A stretch of DNA of 64,000 bases from NCBI RefSeq assembly GCF_000143415.4, contig NW_003314426.1:1-64000 (forward strand). Direction: 5' to 3'. The stretch comes from Selaginella moellendorffii. Lineage: Eukaryota; Streptophyta; Lycopodiopsida; Selaginellales; Selaginellaceae. Under the pieces are notes generated by a model, which was not told where the DNA came from, made no database searches, and worked only from the letters and a program-made list of their open reading frames with translations. The position numbers were made by a program, and so were the translations under genes. This document shows, one piece after another, positions 1 through 10,749 of the stretch. Position 1 is the stretch's first letter. Every line of letters begins with the position of its first letter.

Positions 1-1365
1 TAACATAAAGATATTCCACCAGCTAATATAGTACAAAGTTTGGGTTTAAACTTAAGCCAAACATACCTAATAAGAAGTTAGATAATGTTTCAAGTTGGTC
101 AACCACGCCAAACTTACCCACTATCCCTACTATATATTTAGAATCGTTTTAGCCATATTTCCTAATTTTTTTGTCAACATATAAATAATACTTATTCAAT
201 TTCTCATGTTATTCCTCATCCATGGCAAGTCTCTGAAGCTTATATTGCTACTAGTTCTAATGGATAACAACAATAGACATATGCTACTATTGATGACTCA
301 TCTTCTCCTATTTTATTTTTAACTAAGGATTTTCAACACAATCATACTCATATTACTGGTGCTTTATTAACTATTAGTTGTTTTTTACTCTTATTATTAA
401 TTCTGATGCCACATAACATATGGTTGAGCACTTTGAATTCCTTTATATCTATCAAATTATTGTTTGTATGGGTATATTACCACCTTTTGATATGATCCTC
501 TTTTACTTTGCATGGTTATCTTTTAGCATATGCTTCAAGATAAAATCGTCTTTATCTTCTAGCATATACTTAAGACAAAATCATCTTTATATCTGTAGCA
601 TATATGACTTTCACCTTTTAATTACTATAGGATAGCAATAGAACAGACCTAACTTTTGAGATATGTGTGCTAAGGGCAACACCTAAGTTTTAGGACCTTA
701 GGCCACTAAACAAAATGATAGAATCAAACTCCTAAGCATATGCCTAATGAACAAAGAAATAAAAGTATGGAATAACTCTTGAATATGCAACTAAGGAGCG
801 ATGAAACAGGAGCACAAAACAACACTAAAATAGTCTTAAAACTTTTAGCATCCCAACATTAAAACAAAGATGTAAAACAAAGCTAAAGCATTATTTCAAC
901 ATATTAATGGTCTAGCGCAAGGATATAAATACTCCACTAGCTAACATGGTATGGATTTTAAGCTTAGACCTAAGCCAAATGTAAAATAAAGATAGACACA
1001 CCTAATAGGAAGCTAGCCCCCCCTCCCCATCCCCCAAGAATATTAGAATTAAATCTTGATAAAAATGAATTATAGAAAAGTTTAACAGCAAGAAATTATA
1101 ACCTTTAGAATGAGGAATATTTTATTATATATTAAATATTTTAGGTATATGCTTTACACTATAATTTCTAAAGTAAACTAAAAATGCTATGCATACTATT
1201 GTTGCTCTATTAGTTACTCTACAACAAGATTATAAAACAAATTTTGCACTAGCCATTGTGTAATCTTTTGAAGTTCATCATTTCCAAGGGATCCAAGTGA
1301 TTAACTATAATTGAAAAATAATATATCAGAGACATATTTTCTTATAATTTATTTATAATTTAGAG
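1..1365. repeat. AT-rich repeat flank, inverted copy of 31.9-33.2 kb
   Basis: This stretch reads as the reverse complement of about 31920-33244, with small substitutions and indels. A related third copy lies at about 53270-54670, interrupted by an assembly gap. It is very AT-rich, has a C-rich run near 1018-1035, and holds no open frame that I recognise. The match resumes at 6361, after the inserted gypsy element. Confidence 0.8.
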
Positions 1366-1540
1366 TGTGAGTGCTTGGAATATGGAAAGGGAATACAGAA
1401 ATGTGCATATCAATTAGCCCAAAAACCCTAGCTTATATATAGGAGCGAGTGGTCCAGATTGAAATCAATCCGATGGCTACCAAAATCCCACTATGCTAAT
1501 ATTAGTATACGGCATCATAACCGTATACTTGGCCCTCACA
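1366..1540 (-). repeat. 3' LTR of the minus-strand gypsy element
   Basis: A 175-bp repeat matching 6186-6360 with 7 differences by my count and no indels. All seven differences are transitions. It has TG...CA ends and a TATATATA run near 1435 that could serve as the LTR promoter on the minus strand. Confidence 0.93.
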
Positions 1541-1558
1541 TCATCCCCTCCTCTCGGG
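1541..1558 (-). other. Polypurine tract of the gypsy element
   Basis: Read on the minus strand, the bases next to the 3' LTR are a purine-rich run (GAGAGGAGGGGATGA). This is the expected place for the plus-strand primer of reverse transcription. Confidence 0.7.
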
Positions 1559-1686
1559 ATAATGGAAGACCATCAGGGTTCTCTTGAAGATGGGCCGGGA
1601 TCCAGAGGAACATCAGGAGGAGGCATCGGTGGATCTGTATGTGGTATTAACTCCTCCTGATCCCTTTGTACGAAGCGTTTCAACCG

Positions 1687-4600
1687 CTACACATGCACAA
1701 TCTCTGGAGGATCGACCTGCTGAATGTCATGCCAAACCTCATAAACTTGTGGTCCAGCTTGCCGCAACACTCGATACAGTCCTTTCCATTGCGCAAAAAG
1801 CCCCTTAGATAAACTACGTACCGTAAGATGGGGAAAACAGACTAACACCAAATCATCCACTTTGTACTTCGCAGGTGGACGATGATGGGAGTTGTAGCGC
1901 CATTGTTGTCCCACTTGTACGCGGCCTAAGTGTTCGGCAGACTCTGCTCGGACAAGTGGAAGAATGCTCGTCAAATACTAATCTCATGATCTAGCATCGG
2001 CAGTTCGTGGCAATCGCGAAGGTAAACCCAGCTCCGTTGGTAATATTGGATCATGACCATATAGGAGTTTATATGGTGAAGCACCAACAGAACTCTGCAC
2101 CTCTGTAACATATGCATACCGAAGAGACAGCAAATAACCATCCCAATCCAAATGCTGAAAGTTGACATACTTCGCAATCATCCCTTTGAATGTCCGAATA
2201 AGCCGTTCCACCAGACCGTCTGATTGTGGATGATAAGCACTTGTGAAAGTGTGGCATATCCCCAATCGAGACATCAAAACATGAAATGCCTCAGCCATAA
2301 ATGTGGGACCATTATCCAAAAGAATCCGCTCTGGACAAGAATGCTGGAACACCACTCGATTGAGGAGGAAGTATCCAACAGCAGTTGCAGAGGCACTAGC
2401 AAGAGCACCAACTTCCACCCAACGAGTCAAGTAGTCAGAAGCAATAATAACATACTCATTGCCAACAGTCGACCGTGGAAAAGGTCCCATAAGATCAAAC
2501 GCCACTAACTCAAATGGACAGGAAACCGCAATTGACTCCAACTGTCCTTCTGCAACACGAGGGGGAGTATTACGAGCTTGGCACCAAACGCAGTTACGCA
2601 CATACCGGATAATATCACATCGCATCTCCGGCCAATAGAAAGACCTACGCAGCTTCTTGGTGACACGACAGTGTCCCATATGCCCACCAAGAACAGGAGA
2701 ATCATGGTAGGCATGGAGAAACCGCGGAATAAACACCAAAGGCACCACCAGCCGTAAATGATCATCAGGATCCGTCCCCACAAAATAAAGAAGGCCATTT
2801 TCAAGACGATATTGAGAATGTAAATGCCGGAAAGGCAAGTCATTAGCAAGTGATGCAGGATTCTTAAACCCATCTTGAAGCCTTCAAATCCACGGCTCAA
2901 TCTTTTGAGCCTCGCGAACCTCATCAAGAGATGGTAGATCTTGCTCTGTGCCTTGTGGACACTGAACGTCAAGGACAGCAACCACCGACGGCACAGAATC
3001 CTCATCTAGAAAATCCACAGATGCTGGAACAACAGGTTCGTCAGAAACATGAGAAGTGAGTGGAGAAGGAAGAGGAGCTCGAGAAAGGGCATCAGCATCA
3101 ACCATAGAACTCCCTAAGCGATGAACAACATCGAAATCATATATCTAAAGCTTCAAAGCCCATCGAGCCATACGACCAACCAGGTTCTTCCGCTTCAATA
3201 ATGAAGTAATAGCAGCATGGTCACCTTCAAGTAACGTCCGAGAACCATGTAGATATGCATGAAATTTCTGGAAACCCCAGATTGCTGCTAAACACTCCTT
3301 CTTTGTCGTGGAGTAGTTCATCTCCGCTGGTTGTAATGTATGGCTTATGTATGCAATGGGATGGCACTGACCAGGCACACTCGAGCTCTCTTGCATCAAC
3401 ACACCTCCAAGACCAATGTCAGAAGCATCCACAGGCAAAATAAAAGGTTGAGTGTAGTCAGGATACGCCAAAACCGGAGGAGTCGTCAATAGCTCTTTGA
3501 GATCCACGAACGCCCGCTCACAATCCAGAGACCAGATGAAAGATGACGTTGATGACTTCAGCAACGCTCGCAATGGTGTAGTGCAATCGGAAAGATGATC
3601 CACAAAACGACCAAGATACTGCACCTTACCCAAAAAGCGCTGCACATCATTCACACACTTCGGAGTAGGGAACTCTAGAACAGCCATAAGTTTGTTAAGA
3701 TCAACTTGCAAACCCTCACGAGAAATACGGTACCCAAGATAAGTTGTCTTTGGACCCAAACACGCACTTTAACCGCTTCAGCTTTAAACCAACGTTCTGT
3801 AGCCGATCCAACACTTTACAACATCACGAATGTGCTCCTCCCACGTCCCCTCCGAGTGGATCAAGACATCATCAATGAAGTCAGTAGTCACCTCTGGCAT
3901 ATTGCAAAGAACCTCGTCCATCATCCGCTGGAAAGTTGCTGGAGCATTGTTCAAATTAAACGGCATCACCAAGAACTCATACAAACCAAATGGTGTACAA
4001 AAAGCAGTCTTAGGAATATCTTCTTCGGCCATCGATACTTGCTAATACCCAGAAGCAAGATCTAGCTTGGTGAACCAACGACTTCGCCCCAGACGATCCA
4101 AGAGATCAGCAGTGTGAGGAAGAGGATACACATCTGGGATCGTCACTTTGTTTAACGGACGATAGTCGATGCAGAAACGAATACTCCCATTAGGCTTCGT
4201 CACAAGATGAGGTTCACATGCCCAAGGACTCTGCGACTTCCGAATAACACCCTTCTCCAGCATTTCCTTGACGTTTGCTCGTAAAATCTTGATCTTCTTA
4301 GGTGACTGACGACGAACAGGAACCTTGATTGGACGAGCATCCCCAGTTGGAATCAGATGACGTGTGGCAATCTTGGCCCCAAACGATAGGTCAAATTCAA
4401 AGAGATCAGAATACTCCTTCATGAGCCAATCAACTGCTGCAACACAAAAATCGTTGGAGGGATCGGAAAAGGGAAAAGTAGAACAAGATGGAAACACAGA
4501 AGGAAAGAGTGGGGGAACAAAAGTAATGGAAGCAGAGGTAGAAGTAAAGGGACGAAGAGGTATGGAAGTGAGAGGAATGGATGAAATATAAAGAAGTATG

Positions 4601-4922
4601 AGACAAGGGGGAGAAGCCTTAAAGTCACACTTGGCATGATTGCGCTGCAACCAATCCATACCAAGAATGAGGTCAAAAGCTTGACTCGGCACCACCCGCA
4701 ACGACTGCAACTCAAGCTCGAGATCGCCCACACGCACAACCAGGTCCACCTCATCCCGTGCACATGCATGTGTATGGCTGTTGCCATAAAGAATGAAAAC
4801 TGGTTCCGCCGCACAACGCAAGTGTAAACGACAACGTGTGGTAACAGGTCGAGCAATAAAAGATAAACTCGAACCTGTATCAACCAACACAGAGAGAATA
4901 ATAGGAGACCTCTAGTTATAAA
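1687..4922 (-). pseudogene. gypsy pol: protease, reverse transcriptase, RNase H, integrase (broken)
   Basis: The minus-strand frames line up as one pol polyprotein. The protease has its active-site DTGSS near 4885. The reverse transcriptase has a catalytic FIDDVL box near 3865. RNase H (3759-3145) starts its catalytic set at PVDASD. The integrase (2838-1984) has an HHCC zinc finger, then a core with D, D and E in the contexts AFDLMG, LLDNGP and GLVERLIRTF. A C-terminal integrase piece ends at 1687. Lesions: a stop at 4039-4041 where a Gln codon is expected after ASGY, two frameshifts between about 3810 and 3760 that nearly cancel, and stops around 3105-3145, 2884 and 1980. The product could not be made as one protein. 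Confidence 0.88.
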
Positions 4923-5199
4923 AACGAGCTTGGAAAGTAAACACTGGATGAACTGGTGCCGAGTGAACCCCTTGATGATACTCCCAAAAGAAAGATGGAG
5001 GTCACTGATTTATTCGCGCAAGGTCCCTCCGTTACTCGCGCAACTCCTCGTTTTCCGGATGCATCTCGGTGTCCAGACCTTCCACTGCAGCAGCACCCAC
5101 GGGACGTTGCTGACGCCAAGGTCTCCACCCAGGAAATGGAGGTCACCAATCCGGAAAACAACGGAACCACCGATAAGTATGACCAACTTCATCACACGC

Positions 5200-5859
5200 C
5201 TAGCAGCGAACATCACGGCCACGACCACGTCCTCGCGCTTGTCCTTGGACTCGAGCAGCAGTAGCATCAACCTCTATTGGAACAGGACCATCACCCATAA
5301 GAAGTGGAGCGGAAGGACGTGCAGTGAGAAGTGGAAGAGGCGACATCTCATAACGTTGTGCCAAGCGAAGAGCATCGTCAAGGGTGGCATGCACAAGGCC
5401 AACAAGATCTTGACAAAGTGCTGGCCACAACATTCCTAGCTTGATCCGCTCCGACATATTTGGCTCCGCACAAAGCAAAAGACTTCGGAAACGAACGCCA
5501 AATTGGATCACCAACTCAGATGGCCCTTGGCGAAGACGATGCAATTGTTGGAAAGCATCATCACAATCATTGGCATGTCCGAAGGCGCATTTGAAGACGT
5601 CCGAGAGAACACTCCAATCCCCACGAGTGGCTGCACTCAAACCATTATACCACTGCAACGCCGTCCCTTGGAGACACATGGGAAACTCATGCAACCGTCG
5701 AGCATCATCCCAAGAATGATATGTGGCAATCACTGTGAAGTGATCGAACCAATGGTACACATCATCCCCAGGATTCCCGCGAAAGAACTCTGGCCGAACG
5801 CGAAGATTGGCACCAAGAGCAGGAGGAGTTGTACCACGTGCCGTGAACGCCGCCATCAA
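5200..5859 (-). pseudogene. gypsy gag (capsid), interrupted at its zinc knuckle
   Basis: A 219-residue frame with the retrotransposon gag core, including EFFRGNPGDD and GTALQWYNGL. Just past the stop the frame continues as a nearly complete CCHC zinc knuckle: the stop replaces a residue between the first two cysteines, and the last cysteine position reads Phe. The frame before the protease (5200-4916) is also closed by stops. In this family Gag forms the virus-like particle and binds RNA through the knuckle. The upstream start is uncertain. Confidence 0.8.
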
Positions 5860-6167
5860 CTAAGTTTGGTTGTTCAATTGCAAGCGCATAGCATCAAGCA
5901 ATTGTACCAACTACTGCTCTAGAGTCAAAGGAGGAGATTGTTGATCTGCCATGAAGATGAACAAAAAACAAAGAGCAAAAGAAGAGAAATGATAAAAAGC
6001 TAGAAGGAAATGGTAGATCTACACAACGCAAAAAGCTAGATCTAAACCAAAACCCTGAAAAGAAAGAACAAAAGAAAGGAAATGGAAAAAGCTAGATCTA
6101 GACGGTGCAAAAGCTAGATCTAAACCAAAATCCCAAATCCAAGCACTCATCAGGGATAATCAAAGGT

Positions 6168-6185
6168 ACCCCTTAACTCCACCAA
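6168..6185 (-). other. Candidate primer-binding site of the gypsy element
   Basis: Read on the minus strand, the sequence right after the 5' LTR is TTGGTGGAGTTAAGGGG. It carries the TGG expected to pair with a tRNA 3' CCA end. I cannot name the tRNA from memory. Confidence 0.5.
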
Positions 6186-6360
6186 TGTGAGTGCTTGGAA
6201 TATGGAAAGGGAATATAGAAATGTGCATATCAATTAGCCCAAAAACCCTAGCTTATATACAAGAGCGAGTGGTCCAGATTGAAATCAATCCGACGGCTAC
6301 CAAAATCCCACTACGCTAATATTAGTATACGGCATCGTAACCGTACACTTGGCCCTCACA
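6186..6360 (-). repeat. 5' LTR of the minus-strand gypsy element
   Basis: A 175-bp repeat paired with 1366-1540, followed at 6361 by the AGAG target duplication. For this minus-strand element it is the promoter-bearing copy. Confidence 0.93.
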
Positions 6361-9236
6361 AGAGAAAATTTATTTATTATTATTATTATATTGCTAGCTA
6401 TATAATAAATAAATATGTAAGCAACATTCATTTTAAGTTACTGTATACTTCCTTATTTATATTATATTGCCTCAGAGGAACCCCAGCTCCAATGTTTACT
6501 CTCTGAGAGATTCACAATTAAGGTGTATGCAAGATCCTCAACTAGTTGATCCTTATAAAAAGATGATATTAAAAAGCAATAAAAAGAGAGGAAAAAAAGA
6601 AAAACCAATCTGAAAAGAGTGATGTCCCCAGTAGAACATTTTAACTTCCCACCACCCCAACCACGACTCAAGTTGTGGTAGACAACTGACATTAGTATGG
6701 CTATCTTCACGCCACCACATTCAGATCTTGTTTGTTTTTGCCTCGTGCTCTTCTTCAAAAGGTGCAATCTGCCATTGTTTGCACAACTCTTTAAATACTA
6801 ATTAGAAATCTAGCTTGATAAGGTGGCAGTGTTGGTTTAGACTTTGAGCCCAATGGAATTCACAAGTCCTCTTATGACCTTCTAGGGGTTGACCATTCCC
6901 CAAGACTGCCCGGACACCATTCTAATTAGCCCCAGCCCCATCTGCCATGAAACCACGAAAGTTGGCAAGCTTATCAGTTCATTTTAATACAATGTCGAAG
7001 AGGGACTTTCAAAATATTTCCTGAGTCATTTGGTCTTGTACTTTAAACTCTGTTGTTGCAATTGTCAAGTTACAATGTAACCTGTGAAAAGGGCAATACT
7101 TAAAACCATTTTAAGATAATGAGAAAAAAAAATACTTCAGATCATACACATAAGCTCCCATGGTTATCCAACCCACCACCCACTCCATATGGTCAAAATG
7201 TACCCATGCATTAGCAAGGTCACTTGACCTATATATATCCATTTGGGAAACAAGATCCACACCTGTAGTGCACTTTATCTCTCTCCCCTTAAGCCAATTG
7301 TTTGATGAGAAAGCCCTTAGTGGCTATTTTATCCCCCAAGGTTCCAAGGATCCATAGTGACAGTATATCTAAATCTCATCCCATGATCACATGCGCTACA
7401 CTCACCCTCCCCCTTCAGAGATGTCAATATCCTCATTGACTATTGACTAACAACCTCTACTAAGCTAAGGGGAACCAACACCTCCATTTCCGCACTCAAT
7501 CTACAAATCCTTCCATTGTGTAGACCAGCTATTCCATGTGAGGCAACTAATCATTCATCTGTATCGCAGTCCCACGGTGGATACCGTCGTCCATGGATAC
7601 TCCATAGAAGAGGAAGGACGTATGCATGGATGTCCAATACGTACGATTTCAAATTTAGAGGTGGGAATATACCTTGCTCAAGGGTATATTATATTTTTAA
7701 GTAGCCACTAATCAATAGGAATCGAACCCGTGCCATTTGCTTTAATACCAACTGTAGCGCACCTTATCTCTTTCCCCTTAAGCCAACTGGAAAAGGGGCA
7801 ATTGCTTGATAAGAGAGCTCTTAGTGGCTATTTTCTTCCTATTTATTCCCCAAGGTTCCAAGGATCCACAGTGACAATATATCCAAATCTCATCCCATAA
7901 TCACATGCGCTACAACACCAGAGGTAGACATTTTGAAAACAAAGGGGTGCTCTTGCTCACTAACAACTTGATCTGGAAATAAATTCCCATGAATAAACTC
8001 ATAGCGACAAGTCCATTTTAGTTCAAGGATTGAGTTGATTTTTAATTGGAGTTTCCCCTCTCGAGATTCACACATCCAAGATTTTATCCTAAATAAAACA
8101 AAATATAAGAGAGATATTATTGAAAAGTATATAATAATATTTTCATACCTTCTGAGGCTAGTTGCAAGTTGCACATGCCGTAGTAACTCCCACAAGCTAG
8201 TCTCATCCAGTTGAGTATTCTTACAGTCTAGATCAAGTAAAGTGCTTGTGATAAAATCCTTGAGCACTGTCTTTTGAACATGCTTCAGAGTTGCAGATGA
8301 GTTTCTCACAGTCTTTATTTGCATTGCATCTTTGAAACAGTTGACTGAACTCCTTTGTATCTCTTCCTGCATTAGATGTGTGTGCGTGCCAATATATACT
8401 GCAGCTCTACTAGCCTCTCCATCCCGTGGAAGAAAATAGTACATCTTGGCCCCATAGATGGCACAACAAAATAGAGCATTCTTGCAAAATTGATAGTTGA
8501 ATCCAACACTAATGGTGTCATAGATGGGAGGATTGGTTGCAGATCCTTCAAAAAATATGGAGTTTTTACCATGTTCTCGATTGCATGCTTTATTCACACA
8601 ATCCAAATACCCACCACAATGAACTATAGACACTATGCCTTTGAAATGCTGAAAATGTGTGGTCTTGATCTTGCACCAATTGTGAACGTCCTACTTCATC
8701 TCCATCCCCTTTTGTTTTGAGCTGACAAAAGGTGGTAGTTCAAAGAAGATATTGCCATTGTATGTAGATGGGAGCTCACTAACAGGCCTATGCAGAAAGT
8801 AACATATAGAGAGGCGGGAAAACTGAAAAGCATTGCAAACAGCTTTGAATATTGGTGAAGTTTGAGTTTGGAAATTCTTAACTCACACTGGACTAAAATC
8901 TCCATTAGAACTAAAAGAGGAAAAAATAATGACGATCGAATCATGCTTCACATTCACTTTGGCAGGATTGCAGCCTCGCACTTTGATTGAAGATCCAAAA
9001 ACTCGAATCTCCTTCAACTTAGAATGTTGTAAATCTCAATGTTGTCCACCTTCACCTACACCTGAAAGAAGAAACTTTGATTGTTCAACTACACCAATAT
9101 TGTTGCGAATCACAGCCTCCAATGAAATAGAATTGAGAGAAAGATCAAAACGTCGGCAAAGAAAACTTTCTAAAATAAGACTTTGAGAGAAAAAAAACGG
9201 TGGGTGATCTTGGTAATGCAAAAGGAAACTCTCCAT
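6361..9236 (-). pseudogene. Mutator-like (MULE) transposase relic, copy 1
   Basis: Minus-strand relic matching copies at 27663-30977 and 49833-52493. The front part begins MESFLLHYQD at 9236. The frame 8633-7890 is open for 247 codons and holds paired cysteines (VHCGGYLDC) and GTHTH, fitting the zinc-binding N-terminal domain of MULE transposases. A short intron probably lies near 8148-8090. A TRIM at 7264-7914 interrupts the gene. The transposase core around 6850-7100 has stops, although ADGAGA...WNGVR-like residues can be traced. The 3' part with the SWIM finger, present at 30.2-30.98 kb, is deleted at a junction near 6475. I assign it to MULEs from the arrangement and the SWIM finger of copy 2, not from a database match. 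Confidence 0.65.
7264..7914 (-). mobile_element. TRIM (miniature LTR retrotransposon) inside the MULE relic
   Basis: Two direct repeats, 7264-7400 (137 bp) and 7753-7914 (162 bp), begin TGTAG and end CTACA. They flank a 352-bp non-coding middle. The 5-bp target duplication ACACC sits at 7259-7263 and 7915-7919. On the minus strand the middle starts with TGGTATTAAAGC (7750-7739), close to the plant initiator-Met primer site TGGTATCAGAGC, and ends with a purine run (GGGGGAGGG) near 7401-7415. It has no coding capacity, as expected for a TRIM. The matching position in copy 2 (near 28990) has no insertion. Confidence 0.85.
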
Positions 9237-10030
9237 TTTGTTGCCTTTAGGTTTTGGAACTTTGAACTTTTATAAAGAAATGTCACCTCAAACATGTGCT
9301 ATGCCATTATGTGAAAAGAAAGGGCGATTTTATTCTAGGATCTAACATTGAATAATGTTGTTATAATAAATTCTATATGAAGTATATAGGACTATATTGT
9401 ACAATATTAAAAGTCTGTATATATTGAATTCAAAAACATGCTCAAATTTATTATATGGACTAACTTTTGGTAGAACGGAAAGAAATATCACCTCAAGCAT
9501 ATGCCATAATATGAAAGATATGAATGATTTTATTCTAGGATCTACCATCAACCAACTATTGCCAAACAAATTAAATATTGTACATATTTTCAGTACTTCA
9601 TTAAAGCCAAAAATCATCACATTCCTCTGAACTCATTTAAATATATTCCATCTTTGTACTACCATCTATCACCTATAGTAAATTATTTATATACATTGCT
9701 TTGGAAATAACACCTTATGATTTAATAATCTTATATTTTCTGACAAGATGCTATTACTTGCAAGAAACACATAATTCTCATTCATAATTTCATATTATCA
9801 TCAATTCAACACATGTGTTTGTGACATTATTTCCACATTATGGCATAGTCATATTAAAGCACACATCCATTATTAAATTACAACTCAAAAGGACTTTATC
9901 ACGTGATCAAATCTAGGACAGAATAGAAATTGTACATTGCTAGCAAATATTTGCAGAATGTAATGAGAGTGGGAGATTGGGAGTGACTGTGGGATCCATC
10001 AGTGATGAACAAAATGCCGCCAAGAGTAAG
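9237..10030. other. AT-rich spacer between MULE and GC-rich block
   Basis: Inverted copy of about 26860-27660. It holds two partly similar segments about 205 bp apart (near 9285-9350 and 9490-9555) that share TCACCTCAA and TTTTATTCTAGGATCTA. No gene was recognised. It should contain the upstream region of the MULE gene. Confidence 0.6.
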
Positions 10031-10690
10031 TTTTTTACTCCTCCACCCCATGCCATGCCCAGTGCCGCCACTGCCTAGGGCCGCCACTGCCCATCACTGC
10101 CACGCCCAGTGCTGCCACGCCCACGCCATGCCACGCCCAGCGCCGCCACTGCCCAGGGCCACCGCTGCCCAGCACTGCCGCTGCCAAGTGCCCTGAGCCA
10201 GGCATTTGGCCGGGCACTCCGCCTGGGCAGGCCATCGGTACACTAGCAAACCAGCACCCGCACCAAGTGCCTGTGCCAAGTGCCCGGGACAGGCACTCCG
10301 CACGGGGCCGGCAAAGGCACTTGGGGGCAGGCTGGCCAAGGCGCTTGGGGGCGGGCCAGTTCGCTGGTGAACCGGCCCTCCCCCAAGTGCCTTGGCCGGC
10401 CTGCGTCAAGTGCCCGACCTAGGCACTTGGGGGCAGGCCGGCCAAGGCGCTTGGGGGCGGGCCAGTTCGCTGGTGAACCGGCCCTCCCCCAAGTGCCTTG
10501 GCCGGCCCGCGTCAAGTGCCCGACCTAGGCACTTGGACTTGGCGCTGGGGGGAGGGCCAGTTTGCCGGCGAACCAGCCTGCCCGCAAGCGCCTTCGCCAG
10601 CCCGCGCCAAATGCCCAGCCCGGGCACTTGGACTTGGCGCTGGGGGGAGGGCTAGTTCGCCAGCGAACTGGCTCCTACGCCAAGTCCACG
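10031..10690. repeat. GC-rich repeat block with 106-bp tandem units
   Basis: An island of GC-rich sequence in AT-rich surroundings. Its core is a 106-bp unit starting AGGCACTTGG at 10315, 10421 and 10527, with the third unit diverging. Each unit carries a near-palindrome of the form GGGCCAGTTCGC/GTGAACCGGCCC and facing GCACTTGG/CCAAGTGC boxes. The first part (10035-10190) is a degenerate GCCGCCACTGCCCA-type repeat. An inverted homolog lies at 25870-26348 and continues into an N gap. Long frames exist on both strands, but they look like a by-product of low complexity. Confidence 0.85.
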
Positions 10691-10749
10691 CCCCAAAGTC
10701 ATTGCTTCTTATGCATTTTTAATTTATATTGAGTTTTTTTTATTTTCAG

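Larger units (their letters stand above)
1366..6360 (-). mobile_element. Ty3/gypsy LTR retrotransposon, minus strand, short LTRs
   Basis: A complete but mutated LTR element of 4995 bp. Two 175-bp direct repeats that begin TGTGAG and end CTCACA flank an internal region coding, on the minus strand, in the order gag, protease, reverse transcriptase, RNase H, integrase; that order defines Ty3/gypsy. The bases AGAG flank both ends (1362-1365 and 6361-6364), so a 4-bp target duplication is visible; five is usual for the group and one base may have mutated. The two other copies of the flanking repeat (near 31920 and 53300) are uninterrupted, so the element arrived after the segment was duplicated. 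I saw no chromodomain after the integrase. Confidence 0.93.

Noticed and set aside
420-635. 71-codon frame in the AT-rich flank
   Set aside because: Its counterparts in the other copies (around 32600-32900) differ in frame and length; no domain seen.
10315-10632. Regular 106-bp repeats as a possible CRISPR array
   Set aside because: The units are contiguous, with no unique spacers, and the genome is eukaryotic.
10035-10722. Several overlapping 70-120-codon frames in the GC-rich block on both strands
   Set aside because: GC-rich tandem repeats lack stop codons by composition; the peptides are repeats of the DNA unit with no known domain.
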